A DNA stretch of 11,134 nucleotides from NCBI GenBank assembly GCA_030529205.1, contig JAUMXJ010000003.1:6173-17306 (forward strand), written 5' to 3'. Positions 1-7,190 of this stretch are shown here, piece by piece; the stretch's first letter is position 1; each line of letters opens with the position of its first letter. This stretch comes from Bacillota bacterium. Lineage in GTDB: Bacteria > Bacillota > Clostridia > Peptostreptococcales > Acidaminobacteraceae. The notes beneath the pieces are model-generated. The model saw only the letters and a program-made list of their open reading frames with translations. It searched no databases and was not told the DNA's origin. Made by a program: the position numbers and the translations under genes.

Positions 1-6
1 GTATGT

Positions 7-1317
7 ATGAGAGAATATGCAACACAAATGGAAGCGGCGAGAAAAGGCATCATTACGCCGGAGCTGCGCGCCGTTGCGAAAAAGGAAAAAAGAGAGGTGG
101 AAGAACTGCTTCCCCTTATGGCGTCCGGGAAAATGGTCATTCCGGCAAATGTCAACCACAAATGCATCGACCCGAACGGAGTGGGAAGCATGCTCACCAC
201 CAAAATCAATGTCAATCTGGGAATCAGCCGCGATTGCAAAGATTACAACATCGAGATGCAAAAGGTGATGAGGGCGGTTGAGCTCGGAGCGGAGTCCATT
301 ATGGATCTCTCCAGCCACGGAGATACGCGTCCGTTCAGACAGAAGCTCTGTGCGGAGTGCCCCGCAATGATCGGCACGGTTCCGATTTATGACTCCGTCA
401 TCCATCATAAAAGAGATCTCAAGGAGCTTACTGCAAAAGATTTTCTGGATGTCATCAGACTTCACGGTCAGGACGGAGTGGACTTTGTCACCCTGCACTG
501 CGGCATCACCGGAAAGACGATTGAACAGATTCGAAACGGCGGAAGAAAAACCAATATCGTCAGCAGAGGAGGCAGCCTCGTATTTGCATGGATGTCCATG
601 ACCGGACAGGAAAACCCGTTCTACGAGTACTACGACGACATTCTGGATATCTGCCGGGAATACGATATGACCATCAGCCTAGGAGATGCGTGCAGACCGG
701 GTTGTCTCGCGGATGCCACGGACGGAGTGCAAATCGAAGAGCTGATTCGCATCGGCGAACTTACAGAGAGAGCTTGGGCAAAGGATGTCCAGGTTATGGT
801 CGAGGGACCGGGACATGTTCCTATGGATCAAATTGCGGCAAACATGAAGATCCAGGAGACGATTTGTAAGGGCGCTCCTTTTTATGTCCTGGGGCCGCTT
901 GTAACGGACATTGCTCCCGGATATGACCATATTACCGCTGCCATCGGAGGTGCCATTGCGGCATGGTCGGGGGCTGCGTTCCTGTGCTATGTCACGCCTG
1001 CGGAACATCTGGCGCTTCCGAATGTCGATGATGTCCATCAGGGAATCATTGCGAGTAAAATTGCCGCACATGCGGCGGATATCGCCAAGGGAATTCCCGG
1101 GGCGAGAGAGAGGGACGACAGAATGGCGGATGCGAGAAGAAATCTGGATTGGGACGCTCAGTGGCTCGAAGCGCTGGATCCTGAAACGGCGAAGGCGATT
1201 CGGAACAGCAGGCTTCCGGAGGAAGACCACTCCGACACCTGCAGTATGTGCGGAAAATTCTGCGCGGTAAGAAGTATGAACAAGGCGCTCGCGGGAGAGG
1301 TCATCGACATTTTGTAA
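7..1317 (+). CDS. thiC: Phosphomethylpyrimidine synthase ThiC (short form)
   Basis: Radical SAM enzyme that rearranges 5-aminoimidazole ribotide into HMP-phosphate, the pyrimidine half of thiamine, in the cytoplasm. The 436-residue protein carries family hallmarks in order: an N-terminal TQMEAARKGIITPE-like opening, VPIYDSV, VMVEGPGHVPMDQ (about residues 263-275), TDIAPGYDHITAAIGG, TPAEHLALPN, and a C-terminal cysteine cluster C412-x2-C415-x3-C419 for the 4Fe-4S cluster. It lacks the extra N-terminal domain of the roughly 610-630 residue proteobacterial and plant enzymes, as expected for the short form of anaerobes. The ATG at 7 fits the usual N-terminus, but its ribosome binding site and any TPP riboswitch lie left of the window. 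No other thi gene follows; the next gene appears to have its own promoter. Identity is certain; only the start is unverified. Confidence 0.97.
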   Translation: MREYATQMEAARKGIITPELRAVAKKEKREVEELLPLMASGKMVIPANVNHKCIDPNGVGSMLTTKINVNLGISRDCKDYNIEMQKVMRAVELGAESIMDLSSHGDTRPFRQKLCAECPAMIGTVPIYDSVIHHKRDLKELTAKDFLDVIRLHGQDGVDFVTLHCGITGKTIEQIRNGGRKTNIVSRGGSLVFAWMSMTGQENPFYEYYDDILDICREYDMTISLGDACRPGCLADATDGVQIEELIRIGELTERAWAKDVQVMVEGPGHVPMDQIAANMKIQETICKGAPFYVLGPLVTDIAPGYDHITAAIGGAIAAWSGAAFLCYVTPAEHLALPNVDDVHQGIIASKIAAHAADIAKGIPGARERDDRMADARRNLDWDAQWLEALDPETAKAIRNSRLPEEDHSDTCSMCGKFCAVRSMNKALAGEVIDIL

Positions 1318-1353
1318 AATCATCAAAGATTTTATACTCGCTTTCGGATTCTG

Positions 1354-1362
1354 TGGTAAAAT
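1354..1362 (+). promoter_or_regulatory. Probable extended -10 promoter for the lipoprotein gene
   Basis: TGGTAAAAT matches an extended -10 element (TGn followed by TAAAAT, five of six to TATAAT). No good -35 lies 16-18 bases upstream, which is tolerated by extended -10 promoters. Transcription would begin near 1369, giving an untranslated leader of about 50 bases before the ATG at 1421. Inferred from sequence alone. Confidence 0.4.
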
Positions 1363-1382
1363 ATCGCTGTTATTACTTTAAT

Positions 1383-1404
1383 GGTTGCCGAGTGCATCGC
1401 AACC
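1383..1404 (+). other. Leader hairpin before the lipoprotein start
   Basis: GGTTGC (1383-1388) is an exact inverted match to GCAACC (1399-1404), with a 10-base loop that can add two more pairs around a bulge. It sits between the predicted promoter and the ribosome binding site at 1411-1416. It has no following T-run, so it is not a terminator. It may stabilise the mRNA 5' end or influence translation; the function is unknown. Confidence 0.35.
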
Positions 1405-1420
1405 CGAAATAGGAGAGAAC

Positions 1421-2536
1421 ATGACAAAAAAACTGTTCATCATGTTGCTTGTAGTGTGTATGACCGTGCTTACGGCATGTGGCGGAGACAACCCGCTCAT
1501 CACCACAACCACAACTACGACTACAACCACAACTACAACAACGGAGACAACGACCGAAACCACAAGCACATCTGAGACGACCACGACAACCGCTTCATCC
1601 GAAGCCGGCAGTCCGTTCGATTTCAAATTGAATGACGTATTCGAAGGAAAATACGCTACGTTCAAAGTCTCAACCCGGTGGACTTATTCAACTTCCAATG
1701 TCAATACCGTCGGGGATACTTCATACTTCTACTTTGTCGACGGACAGAATCTTCCGTTTATTATGTACCAATACGAAGCGGTAGAAGACATTGGAGAGTT
1801 TACCGACGATATTTGGAATGAGATTGCGGCAGGTGCAGGCGGTAGAAGACTTTCCAACAAGACTATCAACAATCGTGAATTTGCGAGAATCCTCGCCACA
1901 AACGAGGAGAATCAGGTCAAATTCCTTCTCTACTACACCTATGAGAATAAAATACTCCAGGGTCTTGCAATCGTCTACCCGATTGACAGTGTTGACGAAG
2001 ATCGTTACTCCGCGGCATTGGAAAAAGTCCTGGAAACATTTGAAAGCAAAACAGGAGACGGGGAAAGCATCGGCAAAAAATCGGAGGGAACTTCGAGCAA
2101 CATCCTAGGCGAAACACAGGAAGTAACCGTAGAAGGCGGAATCCTGACCGTGCCTGCAGATTTCAAAGAAGCGACAAGCTCTCCGCTTCCGCTCTACCTT
2201 CTCGGCATGGCGTCGCCGGACTTCTCAAAATTCGTGATGTACCAGTACTTCGACCTCGGAACGACGAACGAACTCGAATCCAGGACTGCGATCAGCGCAT
2301 ATTTCCAAGGCGTGGAGGCGGAAGTCAAGGGAATGGTGGAAATCAACGGAAAAGAGTACTACCAATTCGAGCCGCTTGAAAGCAATCCGACAAAAAACCC
2401 GGGCTTCTTGTATCACGACAAGTCTACGGGTTATGTCTATGTGTTTGCCGCAATGGAAAACACGGATGAAAAGGATGCGGTAGAACGAAGCCGCGAATTC
2501 ATAAAAGAAATCGTCAGACTGTTCCAATACAAGTAA
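1421..2536 (+). CDS. Secreted lipoprotein with poly-Thr linker and two tandem PsbP/Mog1-like domains
   Basis: A 371-residue predicted surface lipoprotein of unknown function. The start at 1421 is preferred over an in-frame ATG-less extension because AGGAGA lies 4-5 bases upstream and a signal peptide follows at once: MTKK, a hydrophobic stretch at residues 5-18, and lipobox LTAC with lipid-attachment Cys20. Residues 28-57 are almost all Thr with a few Glu and Ser, a flexible wall-spanning tether. Two similar alpha/beta segments follow, about 78-208 and 234-368. They share MYQY (115-118 and 273-276), IN-x-(R/K)-E-(F/Y) (149-154 and 308-313) and FLxY-like strands (168-171 and 329-331), all at an offset of 158-160, and each ends in an amphipathic helix. 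The pattern resembles PsbP/Mog1-type lipoprotein domains, which is my inference from fold pattern, not a database hit. It is monocistronic, ended by the hairpin at 2555-2590. Confidence 0.88.
   Translation: MTKKLFIMLLVVCMTVLTACGGDNPLITTTTTTTTTTTTTTETTTETTSTSETTTTTASSEAGSPFDFKLNDVFEGKYATFKVSTRWTYSTSNVNTVGDTSYFYFVDGQNLPFIMYQYEAVEDIGEFTDDIWNEIAAGAGGRRLSNKTINNREFARILATNEENQVKFLLYYTYENKILQGLAIVYPIDSVDEDRYSAALEKVLETFESKTGDGESIGKKSEGTSSNILGETQEVTVEGGILTVPADFKEATSSPLPLYLLGMASPDFSKFVMYQYFDLGTTNELESRTAISAYFQGVEAEVKGMVEINGKEYYQFEPLESNPTKNPGFLYHDKSTGYVYVFAAMENTDEKDAVERSREFIKEIVRLFQYK
1502..1591 (+). repeat. Threonine-codon low-complexity tract (ACN repeats)
   Basis: Thirty codons for residues 28-57 of the lipoprotein, beginning with 14 consecutive Thr codons and then Thr broken by Glu and Ser. 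The third base varies freely among ACC, ACA, ACT and ACG, so this is not a pure microsatellite. The opposite strand reads as a Val-rich artefact. Confidence 0.8.
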
Positions 2537-2554
2537 GTAAGATGGAATACAATC

Positions 2555-2590
2555 AAAAAGCTGTGACCGGAGGTGTCACAGCTTTTTTTT
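2555..2590. terminator. Bidirectional rho-independent terminator
   Basis: GCTGTGAC (2560-2567) pairs perfectly with GTCACAGC (2575-2582) across a 7-base loop. Five A residues precede it and eight T residues follow, so a U-run hairpin forms in either direction. On the plus strand it ends the lipoprotein gene, 18 bases after its stop. On the minus strand it ends the PhzF-like gene, whose TAA stop (2591-2589) overlaps the T-run. It therefore closes both converging transcription units. Confidence 0.92.
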
Positions 2591-3485
2591 ACCGAATCTT
2601 TGCAAACCCGCCGACCTGCAGGATGTTCGCTCCGATTGCGGTATGTATTTCGGATGTTCGATTCATTTTTTCTCCCTGGAGAATGACATTGATCTCTCCC
2701 TGTCTGACAAGGGCATGCCGAAAAAGATATGCGGTCAGTCCCGCATTGGACGTTCCCGTCGCGGACTCTTCATCAATTCCGTAAAGAGGAGCGAAGTTTC
2801 GTGCGTGAATCACATATTCTTCGCGACCCCTTTCCATATTCTGAACGGACTGCACGGCAAACGCATGCACACCCACTACGCCGTGCTTTTCGGATAATGC
2901 CGCCAGAGCCTTGAAATCGGGAGAAAGCGCATCCAGCATCTGCATGCCGTCCACGGGCATGATTATGTCCGTCAGACCTGCGCGAACCACGGAAGGAGTC
3001 AGCAAAATCCCCCCCATGCTCGGGTGTGAGGTCTTCAGATCTCCGATGCCCATGACGACACCCAGCTCCGCAATCTCTTCGTCGCGGAGATTTCTGACGA
3101 TTTCGGGCATGGGCATTTCCATGAGGATCCCTCCCTCGGCGGTTCTGACAATATCCACCACTCCGCTCTTCGTATAAGTCTGAAAACGGGCATCGGGAGA
3201 AGCGGATGACAGGAGTTTTTTTTCGAACAGCAGCGCATACAGTGCAATGGTGGCATGTCCGCAAAATGCCACCTCGTTTGTCGGTGTAAAATATCGCACC
3301 TCCAATGAGGTTTGCGACCTTCTTCTCACAAAAGCGGTCTCTGAAAATCCCTGCTCCTGTGCAATCTCCAGCATGCAGGCGTCCGAGAGTTCACCGGATT
3401 CCTCCGTAAGCACCACGCCGGCGGTATTACCGCCACAACCTTTGTGTGTAAAGGCGTCGATCACATAGACCCGAACAGTCTTCAT
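2589..3485 (-). CDS. PhzF-family isomerase (phenazine-biosynthesis-like protein)
   Basis: A cytoplasmic 298-residue member of the PhzF family, which has a diaminopimelate-epimerase-like fold of two similar halves. Family features are VIDAFTHKGCGGNTAGVVL at the N-terminus, GFSETAFV containing Glu49 at the position of the catalytic Glu, FCGHAT (about 74-79), and ATGTSNAGL (about 242-250) in the second half. Length matches the family's usual 260-300 residues. PhzF of Pseudomonas isomerises a phenazine precursor, but most family members occur without phenazine genes, as here, and their substrates are unknown. The ATG shares ATGA with the stop of the upstream ABC gene, and GGAGGT (3497-3492) sits six bases before it, inside that gene, so translation is probably coupled. 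Family assignment is firm; phenazine synthesis is not implied. Confidence 0.93.
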   Translation of the reverse strand: MKTVRVYVIDAFTHKGCGGNTAGVVLTEESGELSDACMLEIAQEQGFSETAFVRRRSQTSLEVRYFTPTNEVAFCGHATIALYALLFEKKLLSSASPDARFQTYTKSGVVDIVRTAEGGILMEMPMPEIVRNLRDEEIAELGVVMGIGDLKTSHPSMGGILLTPSVVRAGLTDIIMPVDGMQMLDALSPDFKALAALSEKHGVVGVHAFAVQSVQNMERGREEYVIHARNFAPLYGIDEESATGTSNAGLTAYLFRHALVRQGEINVILQGEKMNRTSEIHTAIGANILQVGGFAKIR

Positions 3486-5347
3486 CCGTGCACCTCCGCT
3501 CCCGCTTCCACAATCTCCGGAGTCTTCAGCAGACGGGACGAACCCTCGTCATACTTTTGATTGGTATACAGTTTATAATACTTTCCTTTACGCGCCATGA
3601 GCTCCGCATGCGTCCCCCGCTCAGCAACGGCACCTTGATCGACGACCAGAATCAAATCCGCATTTTTGATGGTGGAAAGACGATGCGCCACGATAAAACT
3701 CGTGCGATCTTTCAACAGCTCTTCCAACGCGAGCTGGAGGATCTTTTCCGTCTCCGTATCCACGGAAGAAGTCGCCTCATCCAGGACAAAGAGCTGCGGG
3801 GAGCGGAGCACCGCTCTGGCAAACGAAATCAGCTGCTTCTGCCCTCCCGACAGAAGCGATCCGCCTTCGCCCACCTGTGTTTCATATCCCCGTTCAAACT
3901 GTACGATGAAATCATGTGCGTGCACCAATTTTGCCGCCGCTATGATTTCTTCCTCCGTGGCATCCATCTTGCCGTACTTGATATTATCCGCTATCGTTCC
4001 GGTAAACAAAAACGGAGACTGCAGCACATATCCGAGATGGTTGTGCAGCCAGGATTGACTGCGCTCTCTGTAATCCACGCCGTCGATCAATATCCTGCCT
4101 TCCGTCGGTTCGTAAAACCTGCAGGCGAGATTGACAATGGTCGTCTTCCCCGCGCCGGTCTTTCCTACCAGGGCAACGGTCGTTCCCCGCGGAATATGCA
4201 GGTTGAAATCCTTGAGAATATACTCCCCTTTTTTATAAGCAAAGCTGACATTTTCGAAGGTAATGTCGCCCTGCATGTCCTCCCAATTGTCTCTGAGAGG
4301 ATGTTCAATCGTGCCGTATTTTTCGATGACATCCGGGCGGTCTACAATTGTCGGCTCCGTCTCGATCAGCTCGAGAATTCTCTCCGCCGCGGCATGCGCC
4401 TTGACCAGCTGGGATGTGATATCGATCATCTGAATGACCGGATCGAACATCATATTGGCGTAGCTGATAAACAACATGACCACACCGATTGTGATTTCTC
4501 CGGTTTTTACCATATTGCCGCCGAAATAGATGACCAGCCCGATCGCGATGGAAGAAACGGCAAGAGGAACCGGGAAGTACGCACTCGACAACCTCGCCGA
4601 GTAAATTGATTTTTGTCTCATCTCCCGGGTAATATCCGAAAATTCCTGACAGTTCAGCTCCTCCCGGCAAAGTACCTTGGATGTCTTGGCACCGTAAATT
4701 CCGTCCGATATGGCGGATGTCATTTTGGAGTTGGCGGAGCGCACCTGTCGCTCGAGCTTGAGCACGCGCACACTGAGCAGCCATGTAATAAAAATCAGTA
4801 TCGGCATCAGCGTGAGAACAACGAGCGCCAGCTTCCAATTTGCCGCCAACATCGAAATGGTGACGAGAAACAGGTATCCCCCCGCCCATGCGAGGTCGAG
4901 GATTCCCCACGCCACCACCTCCGAGACTCTTCCCGTATCGGCGCCCATACGAGAAATAATACTTCCCACCGGTGTTTTGTCAAAGTATTCCACGGCGAGC
5001 AGTTGCACCTTCGCAAATTGATCGCGCCTGAATTTATGACCGATATGCGCCTCGATTTTGAATGCGATTCGAAAGAAAAAATAAACCACCAGTGACACCA
5101 GGATGGCGATGGACAAAGACAATGCCCCGATTCCGTACAAACCGACCGTGTTTTTCATTTTGATAAATCGGTCGACCGCAATGGCGACAATAACAGGATC
5201 CAGCACCAAGCTGAACGACAGAAAAATGTTCACTCCCAGCATATGTAGAAATTGTCTCCTGTACTCGCTCAAATACCGGAATATGTCGATCCAAAGACCT
5301 TTTCGTTTCTTTTTATCTTCCTGTGATATATTTGTATGTATTTCCAT
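3482..5347 (-). CDS. ABC exporter half-transporter, catalytically intact subunit (BmrD/YheH-like)
   Basis: Membrane half-transporter of about 621 residues: a six-helix exporter domain (about residues 30-315) followed by an ATPase domain. Numbered from the ATG at 5347, I see an A-loop Tyr in FAYKKGEY, Walker A GKTGAGKTT (395-403), Q-loop Q443, signature LSGGQ (499-503), Walker B LFVLDE with catalytic E524, D-loop SSVD and switch H555. It should pair with the product of the gene 20 bases upstream to form a heterodimeric multidrug-type exporter; this subunit supplies the intact Walker B. An in-frame GTG two codons upstream (5353) is an alternative start; neither has a strong ribosome binding site. 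The segment before the ATPase domain (about 335-358) is a typical linker. The exported substrate cannot be told from sequence. Confidence 0.95.
   Translation of the reverse strand: MEIHTNISQEDKKKRKGLWIDIFRYLSEYRRQFLHMLGVNIFLSFSLVLDPVIVAIAVDRFIKMKNTVGLYGIGALSLSIAILVSLVVYFFFRIAFKIEAHIGHKFRRDQFAKVQLLAVEYFDKTPVGSIISRMGADTGRVSEVVAWGILDLAWAGGYLFLVTISMLAANWKLALVVLTLMPILIFITWLLSVRVLKLERQVRSANSKMTSAISDGIYGAKTSKVLCREELNCQEFSDITREMRQKSIYSARLSSAYFPVPLAVSSIAIGLVIYFGGNMVKTGEITIGVVMLFISYANMMFDPVIQMIDITSQLVKAHAAAERILELIETEPTIVDRPDVIEKYGTIEHPLRDNWEDMQGDITFENVSFAYKKGEYILKDFNLHIPRGTTVALVGKTGAGKTTIVNLACRFYEPTEGRILIDGVDYRERSQSWLHNHLGYVLQSPFLFTGTIADNIKYGKMDATEEEIIAAAKLVHAHDFIVQFERGYETQVGEGGSLLSGGQKQLISFARAVLRSPQLFVLDEATSSVDTETEKILQLALEELLKDRTSFIVAHRLSTIKNADLILVVDQGAVAERGTHAELMARKGKYYKLYTNQKYDEGSSRLLKTPEIVEAGAEVHG
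3492..3497 (-). promoter_or_regulatory. Ribosome binding site of the PhzF-family gene
   Basis: GGAGGT on the minus strand, six bases before the ATG at 3485 and embedded in the last codons of the upstream ABC gene. It fixes the start codon and supports coupled translation. Confidence 0.8.
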
Positions 5348-5367
5348 ATACACCCGCTTTTTCGATA

Positions 5368-7170
5368 TTAGTCTTCCGACGTTTGAATTTCCCAGAGTTT
5401 TTGATATAGCCCGCCCGCGTCCTTCAAGGTCTCGTGCGTGCCGCTCTCCAGGATTTTTCCCTGTTTGAGTACGAGGATGAGATCCGCTCCCATGACGGTG
5501 GTGACTCTATGTGAGATGATAATGCGGGTCGCATCGTTCTTTGTCTCATCGAGCGCCTTTCTGATACTGAGATCGGTCTCGGAATCCACTGCCGATAGAG
5601 AATCGTCAAAAATCAGAATTTTTTTGTCGTCTATCACGGTTCTCGCGATCGATATTCTCTGCTTCTGACCGCCCGACAGCTGAGCACCGCGCTCTCCCAC
5701 CATCGTCTCGTATCCGCTCTTGAATGATTCGATATTGGAGTGAATATCTGAAATGCGGGCAGCTCTCTCGATTTCTTCGTCACCGTGAGCACGCAAAATA
5801 TTGATGTTTTCTTTCACCGTCTTGGAGAACAGATACGGCTCTTGCAATACAAGACCGACATGATTCCTGATCCACGTTTTTTCTATATCCCGCAGCTCCA
5901 CGCCGTCAATTCTGATGCTGCCTTCGTACTCCATCAACCTCTGCAGGAGCATGACCAAGGTCGATTTCCCGCTGCCGGTATGTCCCAAAATTCCCAAGGT
6001 TTGACCCGCTCCGATGCGAAAACTGATTCCGTCGAGAACCTTGGTATTCTGTGCGGAGGAATGCTTATGAGACGCCTCCGCTCCGCCACTCTCTTCTCCG
6101 CGAATTCCGCCTTCCGTATCGGAATAGGAAAAACTTACATTGTCATAGACAATCTCTCCGTGCAGTACCGGCCTGCACGTTCCGTCCTCCTCGTCACTCG
6201 GAAGACTCAAAATTTCATCGATGCGCCTGACGCTGACAAAAGCCTTGCCGATACGCATAATCATGCGCGCAAGTTGTTTCAACGGCCACGAGAGCCATTC
6301 GCAATACATCAGGAACGCCAAGAGCGTCCCGATGGTGATCGTATCGGAGATGACCATCAAACCGCCAAAAAACAGAGTGCCCGTTATTTGCATAATGGTC
6401 AAAAAATCCGTGGTCGAAAAGTATAAACTGAAACTGCGCCCCATCTTGATCAGTTCATCGCGCACATTGTCATTTGCGACGCCGTACCGTCTCAGTTCAT
6501 AATTCTCATTTCCGAAAGCGCGCACCACACGAATTCCCGAGATGGTTTCCTGCGCGATCCCGGTGGCAATCGCCTCTTTCTTATCAACATTTTCAAATAT
6601 GGCGGTGGTTTTCTTGTTAAACCTCAGAGACATCAAAGCGACAATCGGAAAGACACTGAGCGGCACGAGCAAAAGCAGGGCGCTCATCTCCCACATAATC
6701 CAGATGGAAGCGACGACAATAAACGCCAATCTTCCGATTTCATCGACCTGTCCCCGATAAAACTCCAGATAGGTCTCCACGTCCGAGGTACTGCGCTGTA
6801 TCAACTCTCCCGTCTGGTTTTGACCGTGGGTTTCAAACGAGTAGGACTGAATCTTTCGAAACAGACGATTCCTCAAACGCTCTCCCGTTTTTTCGACCGC
6901 GATGCTCTTCATAATACCTGAAAGATAGCGACAAATCGCCTCGAAGAACCGAATCCCGATCACCGCCAGACACGCGGTCAGAAGATCCGGAATCCACCGC
7001 GCCGTCCAAGTCCCCTCGGCAGCTGCCGTCGCTACCGCATCTTCCGATATCAGCACATCGACCGCGTACTTGATGACGACGGGCGACTGCACCTTTATCG
7101 CGGCAGACAAAAGGCTTATCAGCATGGAACATACTATAAGCCAAAAATACCCTTTTATATGTTTTAACAA
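5368..7170 (-). CDS. ABC exporter half-transporter, degenerate-site subunit (BmrC/YheI-like)
   Basis: A 600-residue half-transporter with an exporter membrane domain (about 1-320) and an ATPase domain: Walker A GHTGSGKST (396-404), Q443, signature LSGGQ (498-502), Walker B ILIFDD with D523 where Glu is normal, D-loop SAVD, switch H554. The Glu-to-Asp change within FDDSLSAVD is the mark of the non-catalytic site in heterodimeric exporters such as BmrCD, LmrCD and TM287/288, and the gene order (degenerate subunit first) matches bmrC-bmrD of Bacillus. The start is TTG at 7170, three bases after GGGGAG. No other start codon there leaves the first membrane helix whole. Residues about 351-377, rich in Gly, Glu, Ser and His, form an insertion between the A-loop and Walker A. 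The gene lies 20 bases after hslO, probably in one transcript. Confidence 0.95.
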   Translation of the reverse strand: MLKHIKGYFWLIVCSMLISLLSAAIKVQSPVVIKYAVDVLISEDAVATAAAEGTWTARWIPDLLTACLAVIGIRFFEAICRYLSGIMKSIAVEKTGERLRNRLFRKIQSYSFETHGQNQTGELIQRSTSDVETYLEFYRGQVDEIGRLAFIVVASIWIMWEMSALLLLVPLSVFPIVALMSLRFNKKTTAIFENVDKKEAIATGIAQETISGIRVVRAFGNENYELRRYGVANDNVRDELIKMGRSFSLYFSTTDFLTIMQITGTLFFGGLMVISDTITIGTLLAFLMYCEWLSWPLKQLARMIMRIGKAFVSVRRIDEILSLPSDEEDGTCRPVLHGEIVYDNVSFSYSDTEGGIRGEESGGAEASHKHSSAQNTKVLDGISFRIGAGQTLGILGHTGSGKSTLVMLLQRLMEYEGSIRIDGVELRDIEKTWIRNHVGLVLQEPYLFSKTVKENINILRAHGDEEIERAARISDIHSNIESFKSGYETMVGERGAQLSGGQKQRISIARTVIDDKKILIFDDSLSAVDSETDLSIRKALDETKNDATRIIISHRVTTVMGADLILVLKQGKILESGTHETLKDAGGLYQKLWEIQTSED

Positions 7171-7174
7171 ATTC

Positions 7175-7187
7175 TCCCCCCGGGGGC
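7175..7187 (-). other. GC palindrome overlapping the ribosome binding site of the first ABC gene
   Basis: CCCCCGGGGG (7177-7186) is a perfect palindrome filling most of the 20-base gap between hslO and the TTG start at 7170. Its G-run is also the only candidate ribosome binding site. Self-pairing of the C-run with the G-run could reduce translation of the exporter; this is inference. Confidence 0.35.
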
Positions 7188-7190
7188 TCT

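Noticed and set aside
679..1326. A 215-codon minus-strand frame opposite thiC.
   Set aside because: Shadow of a highly conserved gene; Arg-rich and without recognisable features.
1315..1334. Inverted repeat TAAAATC/GATTTTA immediately after thiC as a terminator.
   Set aside because: Seven pairs with only one G-C and no T-run after it; too weak to call.
1378..1665. Val-rich minus-strand frame opposite the threonine tract.
   Set aside because: The Val run is just the reverse complement of ACN codons; the plus strand has a lipobox, ribosome binding site and terminator.
3488..4609. A 373-codon open frame on the plus strand opposite the second ABC gene.
   Set aside because: Fully antisense to a clear ATPase domain, without motifs or a plausible start site.
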